Source: Engraulis encrasicolus
Taxonomy: Eukaryota > Chordata > Actinopteri > Clupeiformes > Engraulidae
Assembly: GCF_034702125.1 (NCBI RefSeq)
Contig: NC_085868.1
Location: 42,351,782 to 42,415,781 of the forward strand
Direction of reading: 5' to 3'
Length of the DNA: 64,000 bases
Part shown: one piece after another, positions 53,624-64,000 of the stretch
How positions within the stretch are numbered: position 1 is the first letter of the stretch
Layout of the letters: each line of letters opens with the position of its first letter
The notes under the pieces: generated by a model
What the model saw: only the letters and a program-made list of their open reading frames with translations
Database searches by the model: none
Told to the model about the DNA's origin: nothing
Position numbers and translations under genes: made by a program

Positions 53624-55133
53624 CACTGTAAAACCTTATAAGTTGAGTTTACTTACAAAAACCCAGAAAAGTGGTTGCCCTAGAAAAACTAAGTAATTAT
53701 TAATGATTAAACTTACAATATTTTGTGACCTCAACTGTTGTATATACTCATTATATGTAAAAGTTTAAGTTAAATGTACTTAAGTCCAAATTGATTAAAC
53801 CTACCATCTTCCACAGTAGTAACTGTTATCTATAGTTATTGTATGCAAAATTCCAAGTTTAATGTAATGCCACACCACAGTAAGTTACTGTCACCCTACC
53901 CACACTACCATGATCCCGCCCCTCCATTCATCACCACAAAAGAGGTAGCTACCATGTTATTGTGGCACCTCCCATTCCTCACCATGACTGAGACAACTGT
54001 GGCATGGAACCAGTCCATCACACTGCTCTCTTGTATTAATAGACCAAACTATTCATAACCACTGAGAAATTCAAGTTTCTGCAGTATGTGCAATATTATT
54101 ACCATTTAATTATTGTAATCTCCTGGATGATAGTACATTAACCAGTGTGCATAGAATACTCTAGTTGAGCATAATTAGACAATCCTGAAATGTCAAGTAA
54201 GCAACACACCAAAAAGGGTACCTGCTACCACAATACTCACTACCAACTAAGTAGCTAGCCAGCCAACAAACCAGTCCACCAGCCAACCAAAAGAGTCAGT
54301 TGTCAGCTAGCCAGCCAACGAGCCGGCTAACCAACTAACACTCAGTTAGTCAGCCAACTAACCAACAAACAAGTCAGTTGTATGGCTAGCCAGCTAACAA
54401 ACCAGCCATACAGTCAACCAAAAGAGTCAGTTAGCCAGCCAACCAGCTGGCCAACAAACAGTCAGTTGGTCGGTCAGTTAGCTCACTAACCAACAAGCCG
54501 GACAGAGAGCCAGCGAACCAGTCATTTAGGCAAGCAACTCAAGCATTGTGACAGTCTGAGTTTTTATAGAGGTGAAAGTTAACCATGTGACCAGAGTAAT
54601 CAGGCATGTGGCAGCTGCAGGTAGTAATTCAATGAACTTGTAACAGTCCTATGTACTCAAGTGAGGGCAGGTACTAATTGACAGGTTGATTGGGCACTAC
54701 CATTGTTCCTGGTTGATGGTAGGCAATGTCAATTATGTCATGCAGCATTTGACTTTCAATTGTGCAATGGCACTTCACAAGATAGCCTAATTTTACTAGG
54801 TGGCAATATTCTGATTTAAAATTGGATGCTGCAGCGTGGCCATATTGTCAGTTGAAATTTGAAACGATCTGTTAACATGAAACACACTGCAGGAATACAT
54901 TCAACTGCCCACATCTGGGTAGAGGCCAGTTGGTGCAGCCTGAAGAAAAAGAGGCGGGGTCATAACCAAAATTATGAATTTAATCCATTCAACTAAAACA
55001 TATTCATCTGAACAACTATTTCCTCAAATAAGTTGTCAATACTCAGTATTCTTCAGAAATGCCATCAAACTTCTATTTTTTAGTGCATTTTAATTAGTCT
55101 TGGTAAGTACATTTGATGTCTGGGTTTACAGTG
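53624..55133. mobile_element. CACTA-like non-autonomous element, 1.5 kb
   Basis: It begins CACTGTAAAACC and ends GGGTTTACAGTG, inverted, with TA on both sides (53622-53623, 55134-55135). It has no transposase ORF and contains a CCAGCCAACCAA-type minisatellite. Related to 12437-15086. Confidence 0.7.
54237..54540. repeat. Degenerate CCAGCCAACCAA minisatellite
   Basis: Repeated GCCAGCCAAC, AACCAACAAAC and GTCAGTTAG phrases about 50-70 bp apart inside the CACTA-like element. Confidence 0.75.
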
Positions 55134-55139
55134 TATGAA

Positions 55140-57390
55140 TCAAAATAGAAATTAAATTTAAAATTAAAAACATATGTGAAGCAATGGGAATGATCATGTA
55201 GCCTATTCAGATTACATATTACATAAGGCTTCTTATCAATCTGTCACACAATGCTGTTGAAATTGTATAACAGCTGAGATGTTATAATATGCTCTCTTTA
55301 GGTCGTCCTCAGACGAGCCTTCCATCATTGCTTCCAATCATCCCGATTCTCCATACATCTTTTCAATTCACTGCTGGGTTCCTGCGTCCTAGTATGTCCA
55401 CATATGCTAGTGTGGGACGTCCTATTGACACAACCCATGTGACGGTTCCCACAGCACCAGTTTGCTGGCTTGCATTTCTTGGTGCCTTTGGCAGTGTCCT
55501 GCAAGTCTCATTCTCCTTATCGCAATTTTCTCGCTCACCCTTGGTATTCCCTCAAACAGGATTTCATTGTTTATATGTGCACTATCGCTGCTGTTATAAT
55601 ATGCAATAAAAACTTTATTTTTCTCTCTCAGATGATGAGAGCAGTCCTCCAGGACCAGAACCCCACCTAATGATCAGGCAATACTATTTATGAGAGTAGG
55701 CTATGTGTTTTAAAAAACATCTCATGTATCCAAAAAGGCAAGTCAATGTGGCGTTCTCCCCTTCTTTCCCCGAGTAATATTATCACAGAGTAAATAACTG
55801 CATACTGTTTTGACTTTCTTTTTCATGTTAATGTAGGAGTACCTGTTTAACCCTCTGAGGTCTAATTGCCCTTGAGAGGGCAATTTGACATGTCTCCAAA
55901 AACAAATCTGTAACTCTGTGAGTTTTTGTCATTGAAACATATAAGTTACACCATTAGAAACCTCAGACCTTCCAGATTTCAAATATATATATATTAAATA
56001 AATTATATAGCTGGCCCAATTTAAAGAAAGTGAAAAGAAATCTTCGCATATTCTGTACTCTCTGCCTGTAGCAGCCACACGTATAGCTATTCACATGTAA
56101 AGTACCGGTGCTTGAGTGGCTATTCAGAGGTGACAACACGCCCCTTTCATCTAGGGTAAACACAGCCATGCTCCTCACTTGGCCACAGGACAAAGAGAGT
56201 GACAGGGGGGGGGTGTTATCAGAGCACATGGAGATTGACAGGGGGGTGTGGGCCATTAGAGGTTTTTCACACCTATCTCATTAGTATTCAAATGAGACAG
56301 GCAGTGGCCTGACATAGTGTTTCTTTTTTGCATTTTGTATGAAAACAACAAAACATTTCTAAATGCCCTTTTTACTTTTATGCAGCCAACACATTTGTTT
56401 ACACGATTCAAACTATAAAAGTCTTGGTTAGATATATTTATTGTGTGTTTTCTTGCACTTTTTGAAGACCTCTGAAACCTGTTTTTTTTACAGTTGTGTT
56501 TATACTCAATTTAAATAAAACATGTTTCTAAGACACCCAATCTTCTTTCAGATTGTTTATTGTCAGGCTTTTCAGAATGCAACCATATATTTCACTTTTG
56601 CATAGATGCTTACTGTTAGTTGAAAATACTTGAAAATGTCAGGGTGGTGCAAGCAGCCTAAAAGCCTCTGAAAGGCCTTAGACCTCAGAAGGTTAAGCAA
56701 CGTGGATGACAGAACAAAATGCAACAATTGACCTCTGGTGCCCTCTCCTGGACATCGCATGTCACTACACTTCAGCAGTCAAACATGATTTTGTCAATGA
56801 GGAATATAAAGACATGAGGAATCAGTACACTATTTTCCTCATTATGGAGGAAAATATGCAGCAACCCATGTCAGTTATTTTATAAAATTGGCTGATGGTG
56901 ATAATTAAAACATGACCAAAGTACATTTCAAAGATTTCTCTTTCCCCTCTTGGATTATGCGACCAAGACGATCATAGACTACATGGAACTAGCCAACTAG
57001 GCCTACGTAAGGTGTAAGCTGTGTTGCATCTTGTTATGGAGCTGTTTAAAAGAGAAACAGAACTTCGGCTATTTTTTACAATCAGACACCATTACATTAA
57101 TACGTTAATTAAAAATCAAATTAACCCCTGCTGTCATCAGAGTATGTTCTGCTTATGGAGGGATGTCATTCACTCTTTTCTCCCTGCCTTGTATACTGAG
57201 AATAAAGTAATAGAATTTGTTATATGCTTTGGCAGATTGTATAACTTGGTACACAGTTTTCACTGTGGATTTGTTCTCACACATTGGAGCACAAGATAGG
57301 TTAACAGTGCAAAAATGTTTTAATTTTTTTTTTTGGTCATAGAGGGAGCAAGCTCTGTGAGCTCTGTGAGCGATATGTGTTGTACTGACT
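55140..57390. other. No gene I can support
   Basis: The open frame at 55289-55609 (106 codons) shows no domain, splice support or known relative that I recognise and may be a repeat fragment. The rest is AT-rich. Confidence 0.4.
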
Positions 57391-57402
57391 GTATTTTAGT
57401 TT

Positions 57403-57585
57403 ATTTTTATTTTTTTTTTGTGTGGTCTTTTTGACTTTATTCATGACAGGACAGTGAAGACAGTGGTAACAGGAAGCGAGTGCGGACAGAGAGACGGGGA
57501 AGGGTCGGCAAAGGACCCGGGCCGGGAATCGAACCCGGGTCAGCCGCATGATAGACGAGTGCCCTACCGTTTGGCCACGGCAGGG
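57403..57585 (-). mobile_element. tRNA-derived SINE with 11-bp target duplication
   Basis: TATTTTAGTTT occurs at 57392-57402 and 57586-57596. On the minus strand the head has GTGGCCAAACGGTAGGGCAC (box A) and GGGTTCGATTCCCGG (box B). The A-rich tail is on the other end. Same family as 10485-10665. Confidence 0.92.
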
Positions 57586-57644
57586 TATTTTAGTTTCGTG
57601 GCATATTCATTACGTCAATATCTTTAAAAATATATATTTTTTGC

Positions 57645-57795
57645 TGTTTGGGATTTATTTATTTATTTTGACAGGACAGTCGAGGAGAGACAGGAAATGA
57701 GTGGGGAGAGAGAGGCAAATGACCCGGGTTGGAATTGAACCCAGGTCACCGGTGCAGTGACCCAGTGCCCTACCTTTAGGCCACGGCAGGGCCAT
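57645..57795 (-). mobile_element. Second, more diverged SINE of the same family
   Basis: Minus-strand head with CCGTGGCCTAAAGGTAGGGC and CTGGGTTCAATTCC. Body GACAGGACAGTCGAGGAGAG matches the first copy. No clean target duplication seen. Confidence 0.75.
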
Positions 57796-57799
57796 TACT

Positions 57800-58230
57800 T
57801 TAACATCTTAATATCTACTTAACATTATCAAAACATGGTATATTAGTATATTGTCCTGAGTAAAGTCTCCTTTATTCCCATATATCATGGGTTATTTGCA
57901 ATGTTTTATGCTTCTTTTTCATGTTCATGCACCAGTTTGCAAATACTTCACGCTGCTATCAGCAGTCAAACAGCTCACGAAGAGCTTAGTAAGCTCACTA
58001 TAGGCCTCATTCCCGGCTGAAAGGGAAAAACCATGGCAGTGCTTTTAATGAAATTGCTTGATGGTGATAATTGAAGCAATAGAAGTAAATTTCAGAGATA
58101 TGCTCCCTTGTGACAGATTATACTGATAGGTCTATGTACTTTGTAAAAGGATGATCTGGGACCACATGGGGGAAAGCCAAGCTGTGTTACAGTACAGTGC
58201 ATCTGGTTATGGAGTCTTGCTGTGACGGCT
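57800..58230. other. No recognisable feature
   Basis: AT-rich; no exon seen. A phrase near 58020-58200 (TTATGAAATTGGCTGATGG-like, then GTGTTACA) recurs near 58885-59045 and 56880, an old local duplication. Confidence 0.45.
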
Positions 58231-58234
58231 GAGT

Positions 58235-58790
58235 GCAGGGCTGGCGTTAGGCATAGGCAGACCAGGTGGTTGCCTAGGGCGGCAAATGTCTTGCGGGCGC
58301 CAAGTCCCACAGAATTAGACCATTAAGCAAAATGAAGCATTAAGATTTATATGACAATTATTATTAATGGGCACTCGGTTACTTACATATGTAGGCAGTA
58401 GATCATCTGCACTCTATCAGATGTAGGCTATGACACTATGTTTACACATAGGATCAAGGAAGGGGAACTCGCACACCTTGTATGCCGCTCTTGCACTGAG
58501 GATGGTCTGAATGGGACGGAAACGTTTGCACTGTTCACTTGGGTATCACTTCTTTTTTTTTTTCGAAACATGCAATAAAAGGAAATTATTGCATCGGCAT
58601 ACAAGGTGTGGGAGTTCCCCTTGCTTGATCCTATAGTTAACCTGTTGGAACCTACAGACTCACCCAGCATCAAGAGAAAAGGCGCGGTACCTCCCTTTGA
58701 AAGAACTATGTTTACACATGCCAATTTCTAATTCCACCAAAAGTAAAGAAGGGTGCTCGCCCAGGGCACCAAATTGACTAGAACTGGACC
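58235..58790. mobile_element. hAT-like element with GGGCGCC-rich ends, interrupted
   Basis: The left end has GCAGGGCTGGCGTTAGGC and the right end CCAGGGCACCAAATTGACTAG...GGACCTGGC. The PLE-like segment 58449-58633 lies inside. Confidence 0.45.
58449..58633. mobile_element. Penelope-like terminal segment with inverted ends
   Basis: TAGGATCAAGGAAGGGGAAC on the left pairs with GTTCCCCTTGCTTGATCCTA on the right, and ACACCTTGTATGCCG with CGGCATACAAGGTGTG. Inside is CTGAGGATGGTCTGAATGGG followed by ACGGAAACG, the CTGA..GA...GAAAC pattern found at Penelope-like termini. Confidence 0.5.
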
Positions 58791-59604
58791 TGGCTGAGTG
58801 GTAGCCTATCTTCTCGCTGGGGTGGATCGGTGCAGACATGGAGGCGGCTGAGCTTGTTGATTGGACTTATAGACTTGAACCCATGCCAGCACTTTTTATG
58901 AAATTGGCTGATGGTGTTAATTGAAGCAACGCCAAAGTATATTTCAGATATCTTTTTCCCTTGTGACAGATTATCTAGGCTACTGATGAGTAAAATGATG
59001 ATCACAGACCACATGTGGAAAAGTCAAGCTGTGTTACATCTTGCTGGGGAGTCAATGAGAGAAGATTACAGTGTTTGTTCAAAAGCAACTCACAACTTCA
59101 TCCTTTAATGTGAAAAGATACCAATCAGTATTGGCTTAACATACCCGTTTATGTTCTCATTACAAATGCCACCCTTTTGTAAATTTCACACAATATCCTG
59201 CCAACAAATTATCTATTTCTTAGGGATATGTACATTTAACCTGGTTCTCACGCCATGGTTGTGCGAGTTCACGAAGTTGAGCGGAAATGCACAAAGGGTC
59301 TGCGTGAGAGCCAGGCTGATGTACATTTGCTGTAGAGTCAATGAGAGATCACGGTGTTTGTTCAAAAGCAACTCGAAACATCCTCCTTATAGTGTGAAAA
59401 GACACCAATCAGACGATAGTGGTTTGCCAGTTTTGTTTTGCAATGTTTTAATCACGAATGCCACCTTTTTTGTTGAAAATTTCACACGTAAATCCGGAGA
59501 TGTACATTTAATATTTAGTTCAGTTGGCTAAATGTGATGTAGGCAGCCGAGTTAATCGTGGCATCCCTTGTGTACAAACAAACATCACCTCCCTCTCTCC
59601 CACA

Positions 59605-59900
59605 CAGAGGCGGACTTTTCATTGGGCAAACCTAGGCAATTGCCCAGGGCCCGGACCAAATCAGCGCTTCATAGGGGCCCCCAACTGTCATACCAGTCGT
59701 GGGAAACACACTATATAGTATAGTAGGCCTGATCTTAAATGGTCTCTAATACAATTGAAAATATATATGAGACGAACAATACAAAACACAGAGTTCTAAA
59801 GCGCTTATTTTGTGTAGATGTTTCAAGAATGACTTTTGAGGGACCCATGTTAATATTTCCCCTACTGTACAGGGCCCCAAAATGGCTAGATCCACCCCTG
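59605..59900. mobile_element. hAT-like MITE (CAGAGGCGGA family)
   Basis: The ends CAGAGGCGGA and TCCACCCCTG are partly inverted. Flanking 8-mers CTCCCACA and TTCCCACA differ by one base. Confidence 0.75.
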
Positions 59901-59942
59901 TTCCCACACGCCCACTATGCCCATGTCATTTACTGTATTTAG

Positions 59943-60221
59943 TAGAGATGCACCGGATCCTGATTTTTAGGATCCTGCCGGATACCGGATCCACTGCTTA
60001 AGATCCTGCCGGATCCGGAACCGGATACCGGATCCTACGAAAGGGTTGAAACACATAGCCTACTCACACGTGTGGGCCCTTTTTATCACGTTGGCTCAAA
60101 CTATTTCGACTGAAAAGCCTCGGCTACCGGATCCTGGATCCTGGAACCGGATCCGGATCCTGTGAAAAACCCTATTATCCTGCCGTATCCGGAACCGGAT
60201 CTTGGATCCGGTGCATCTCTA
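59943..60221. mobile_element. hAT-like MITE rich in GGATCC
   Basis: GTATTTAG occurs at 59935-59942 and 60222-60229. The ends TAGAGATGCACCGGATCC and GGATCCGGTGCATCTCTA are perfect inverted repeats. Confidence 0.95.
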
Positions 60222-60792
60222 GTATTTAGCTAAGGCTCCAGTCTCTGCCTGGCAGGAAGTCTCATCTGAATGTGGGAGACCACCGCCCCCGCCATCAGAT
60301 CTCTTGGCACTAGCCAGTGGTGAAGGGAGTAGAGATGAGAGGACTCCTTGACAGGATCCGGATTATAGACTTATTGCTTTCAGAGAGCCGTTCAAACTAC
60401 TGCCTCTTTTGACTGTTTTTAAATTTAATTCAGTGTTTAGAATGTAATATTTTGCCTCTAGGTCATTCTGTCCAAACAAGAATTGATTATCCTCCAAAGA
60501 CAGCTTCTGCCACTCTTTAAGGCAGACAGTTGTGTTTTTCCCCCAAATTAAAGTACTCACATCAAGGTAACGTGCTTAAAATGAATGACAAATGTACGAA
60601 AAAGCGCTAGAGTGGCTCCCCCAGCTGTGATCTGGTTCCCATCGTTCACTTCTGGGAGCCGTTCAAAAGAATCAGCTCGTTCGCAAACATCACAACACTA
60701 GTGGGGAGAGATGCCAAATACAGGGCCAGTGGTGTGGGGAGCAGGGCTAGACTGGCCATCTGGCATAGCGGGTATTTCCCGGTGGGCTCCGG

Positions 60793-60890
60793 ACCCTCGT
60801 GAGCCCCTATTTTCAGAAATGTAAAAACAATTATTTTTAAACTTTTTTTTTACACTTCTGAAAATAGGGGCCCACGAGGGTGCGGGGCCT
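60793..60890. repeat. Inverted repeat, about 35-bp arms
   Basis: CCCTCGTGAGCCCCTATTTT and AAAATAGGGGCCCACGAGGG pair around an A/T-rich loop. Probably the core of a short DNA transposon. Confidence 0.75.
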
Positions 60891-60994
60891 GCACAAAACA
60901 GATTAATGAGTCCACTGCTACAAGGATGTGGTCATCTCTCTCAACTTTCAAAAAGTGTTTAGGGCAGCTGTGGCCTAAACGTAGGTATCAGAGG

Positions 60995-61317
60995 CAGGCC
61001 CGGCCCAAGCCTTTATGGGGCCCTAAGCAAAACTTCATCCAGGGGCCCCATACCACCACCTACTCAGCATCAGATGCTTCATAAGCTTCATTTACTTGCA
61101 CGAGAGAGGGCTAGGAGCTGAGGACATGGGTAGGCTGCCTGTAGATCGTGTACCCTACCCATCATGCACTACACATGTACCCATCATACACTACACTCTT
61201 GGACAATATTTCTCAAACAGAAAGCCATTTATATGCTTTTTGCTGCTCATGGGGGCCCCTGGTGATGTGGGGGCCCTAAGCCATCGCATATTTCGCTTAC
61301 GCCTTGGGCCGGCCCTG
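60995..61317. mobile_element. hAT-like MITE with exact 8-bp target duplication
   Basis: ATCAGAGG occurs at 60987-60994 and 61318-61325. The ends CAGGCCCGGCCCAAG and CTTGGGCCGGCCCTG are inverted. Confidence 0.94.
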
Positions 61318-61538
61318 ATCAGAGGTAGTTTGCCAGTCCGAATCTCACACCATCCATGGCTGAAGCACCCTTGAGCCCCACACCAAAACCCCATATTCCT
61401 CCAGGGGTTTTAACACATTGCTTTGAATAAAAGTGTCTGTTAAAGTGATACTGTCCCATTTTTTGAAATAAGCTTATTTTACACCTCCCCTAGAGATAAA
61501 TAATAGGGTTTTACCGTTCTCCTATACTTTCAACCGTT

Positions 61539-61682
61539 CTCTGGGTACGGCAGTGCAAATTTTACCTCCAAGCTAGCAGTAAACATTGAGTCCTACGAGA
61601 CCAGTTAGCCACCAGCTGGTCTCATAGGACTGAATGTTAACTTCTAGCTTGGAGGTAAAATTTGCATTGCCGTACCCAGAGA
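61539..61682. repeat. Near-perfect hairpin, about 65-bp arms
   Basis: CTCTGGGTACGGCAGTGCAA through GAGTCCTACGAGACCAG pairs with CTGGTCTCATAGGACT through TTGCATTGCCGTACCCAGAG around an 11-nt loop. Confidence 0.9.
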
Positions 61683-61699
61683 ACTTAGGACTTGCTGAT

Positions 61700-62260
61700 T
61701 GCTGTGAATGAAAAGTGTCTTAATTTCATGTAATAATGTAGCTACAATGTCTGAGACTGACTGAATGAACTTGTACATTGTGGGTCTAACCCATCCTCAT
61801 TGTCTCCAGTTTCCTTGTTTTCCACGACTGTACGTAGGCCAATGTACTAGTGTTCCTGCCAACACCCATCGGAGTCTTCTCATCTCAGCTCCTATCCCAT
61901 TCCCTCCTATCCCACTGCCCCAGCGGTCAACCATTAGAAGCCAGTAGTGTTAATGCAAAGTCTCTTCCTCTTGTCCTGAGGTGATAAAGTGATAAAGTGA
62001 CCGCTGATTAAACGCTGCTCATCCATGATTGATCCCCCACCCCACGCTGCAACCCATTGATAATGGAAGTCTTGTGGCGTTGGAATTACACACAGAGGGG
62101 AAAGAAGATGGAAGAAAGGAAAAAAAACACACAGAGAAATGGGTGAAATTGGCTGTTGCCTCTGTTTTAGATCAATCACCCCTTTAGCCCAAAGATGTAT
62201 TATTAAATATTTATTGGTTTCATCAGCCCAATTTTGGTTTGATGTGTTTAGGTAGTCCAG
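61700..62260. other. No recognisable feature
   Basis: No exon or repeat end identified. Confidence 0.45.
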
Positions 62261-62265
62261 CATAG

Positions 62266-62757
62266 TTTGTAGCGAAGGGGAGTGGAGTTGCCCAGCTGAG
62301 ACTTGAACCCAGACCTTAGGCTCATTGGCGTGACAGTCAGAACACACCCACAACCCTGGTGATGGTCACTCCATCACACTGCCTTAGCCTTCGGGAAGCG
62401 CAACTGTGCGCTTCACACACTCATGGTGTCCCTCGCGCAACTGCCCATCATGCTCCTCCCATCCAGTGTGCCCCATCATCAATGCTTCACCCATCACTGG
62501 GGTCACCAATCCCGGGGGTCCCTCACATGGAATTACAGCTCACACACAATGGGTACGCTTCCGATGGCCTCACAGCAGCCATCCCACTTCTGACACCATT
62601 TGTAGCGAAGGGGAGTAGAGTTGCCCAGCTGGGACTCAAACCCAGACCTTCTGGGGTAGTAAACTGGGGCTCTGACCGCTACACCAAAGAGTCAGGCTCA
62701 TTGGCGTGACAGTCAGAACACACCCACAACCCTAGTGATGGTCACTCCATCATACAG
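62266..62757 (-). repeat. Two direct copies of a tRNA-like repeat
   Basis: TTTGTAGCGAAGGGGAGT begins at 62266 and 62599, and both copies end with CACAACCCT.GTGATGGTCA. The second has a tRNA-like head on the minus strand (TTTGGTGTAGCGGTCAGAGC and GGTCTGGGTTTGAGTCCC). The first lacks about 45 bp of it. The spacer is CCATCA-rich. Confidence 0.75.
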
Positions 62758-62759
62758 TC

Positions 62760-63540
62760 CCCCTTCTCTTAGCAATTCATGAGTTTTGCGATGTGCTACT
62801 ACAAATATGTTTGCACTGATATGGCTCTTGAGCATGGGCATAAAAGAAAATGCCTTCAACAAAATATTTGCCAGTTGTTTAGAAAAGGCTGCTCTCAAAC
62901 ATCTAGGTATCTGTATTTTATGCAATGAAAAGGCTTCAGGAGGATTATTTAGCAATAGGTGGAAATCGTACAGTCTTTCATAACCTGGTAGCATGAGAAC
63001 AGTCATAAATCCATAGACAATGTTTCAATCAACCTCTTTCAAATCAATCTTCTTGTCTTGTGTGCACTTTCCTGATTGTGACATCCAGGAACTATACTGC
63101 AAATTATATTTAGGTATGTAAAATGGATCATTTTACAAATTCACAGTTATGTGAAGGCATGCACTTTGTGTGTGTGTGTGTAAAATCTGTAACTGTAGTT
63201 TATGTGAGAGCCAGAGAGTCAATGTACCCATCTTATTATCCCTATTTCTGAAACTAACAGAGCAGTTGTGACAGTGGCAGTTTTCCAAGCACGCACCAAC
63301 CTTTGGGTAATCAAGCTATATTTCTACTGCAAGAGGGGAGTACATTTAGCCAAGTAATTGTTTGTCCAGTAGAGCCCAAACAGACTGGCTGGTCTTTGCA
63401 GTCCAGATGGTGCCAAGAAAACCCAAAATACACAGTGTGGCACTGTGACCATCCACAAACATAACATTCGCATCCACAAATTTAGCTTGCTTGTTCAGAA
63501 AGTTTCAGGGCTTTAGAGATGGTTCGGTGACTGTCTTGTT
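62760..63540. other. No recognisable gene
   Basis: AT-rich, short (GT)n at 63167-63181. No exon seen. Confidence 0.45.
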
Positions 63541-63542
63541 CT

Positions 63543-63776
63543 CGCTGGAGCACATTATAATACATTCCATTACACTTAGCTGACACTTTTATTCAAAGCA
63601 ACTTACAATAGGGTAGGGTATTGATTAAAGTCCCTGGAGCGATGTAGGATTAGGGGCCTTGGTCAAGGGCATTTCAGCCATGGATGAAGGTGTAGGGGGA
63701 AGTCAGGTGGGATTCGAACCTACAGACCCCAAATTGAAAGACCAATTCACATAACCACTAGGCCACGGCTGCCCAG
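63543..63776 (-). mobile_element. tRNA-derived SINE
   Basis: Minus-strand head GGGCAGCCGTGGCCTAGTGG (box A) and GTAGGTTCGAATCCCACC (box B), then a body with CTTGACCAAGG and GTAAGTTGCTTTGAATAAAA. Same family as 20573-20684. Confidence 0.85.
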
Positions 63777-63814
63777 TGGCCACAGTGCCTGCAAAGGCAG
63801 GCAGCTTCTCTTAA

Positions 63815-64000
63815 CCCATTGATGCTGGATGTTGCGTTGCCCAACATTGGCCCTGGTGCCTGGAGCTGCATGACGCAACATTCAGGGTCACGAGATTTAA
63901 AATTTTATTAAAAATCTTGCTATGTTAGAGTTGAATGAACACATTCAACTGAGGTCTTAGATGAAGGTCTTAGCATTTAAATGCAACTTATGGCATGTTT
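63815..64000. mobile_element. TTAA-flanked MITE, cut by the window end
   Basis: Starts after TTAA (63811-63814) with CCCATTGATGCTGGATGTTG and continues like the reverse of 1604-1900. Confidence 0.75.

Noticed and set aside
55289..55609. ORF of 106 codons
   Set aside because: No recognisable domain or gene context. It could be a repeat fragment, so I do not call it a gene.

Overview
The window looks like intergenic and immune-gene DNA from a teleost fish. The evidence is introns with vertebrate-type splice sites, a CD22/Siglec-like immunoglobulin-superfamily gene, an L2-type LINE end, tRNA-derived SINEs, Penelope-like ends, many short DNA transposons with 8-bp, TTAA or TA target duplications, and very long (CA)n/(TG)n tracts. 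There is one assembly gap (100 N, 9507-9606).

The main host content is a tandem pair of related genes, both on the minus strand. Copy 1 runs from about 21.7 kb down to the gap at 9.6 kb. Copy 2 runs from about 51.9 kb down to 42.5 kb. Each has a 5' UTR exon behind a TATA-like box, a signal-peptide exon, a V-set exon and three C2-like Ig exons. Copy 2 continues into a transmembrane exon and cytoplasmic-tail exons. All coding junctions I can place are phase-compatible. The last recognisable tail exon of copy 2, which carries a tyrosine motif, is broken by two short transposons, and a third sits on its splice donor. Copy 1 is cut by the assembly gap inside its fourth Ig exon. Both copies keep a decayed Ig exon between the second and third Ig exons, and both are bordered upstream by relics of a zinc-finger/PHD-like sequence. 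The duplication therefore included flanking DNA.

The other probable host coding piece is one unassigned minus-strand exon at 3294-3609. Between the gene copies (25390-30019) lies a nearly complete Ty3/gypsy retrotransposon with 154-155 bp LTRs, a tRNA-Ser-type primer site, gag, and a long pol with all catalytic domains. It has one in-frame stop in gag and a frameshift near the end of pol.

The rest is repeats. They include two CACTA-like elements, one with four tRNA-like units in tandem, a Penelope-like terminus with a hammerhead-like core between inverted arms, a 0.95-kb foldback element full of TAAATC units, a TA-flanked foldback element, and many hAT-like MITEs. Large stretches (for example 17.4-19.4, 22.7-25.3, 30.8-33.2, 39.9-42.1 and 55.2-57.3 kb) show no gene that I can support. 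The palindrome TAGGCCTA is strikingly over-represented outside the coding segments.
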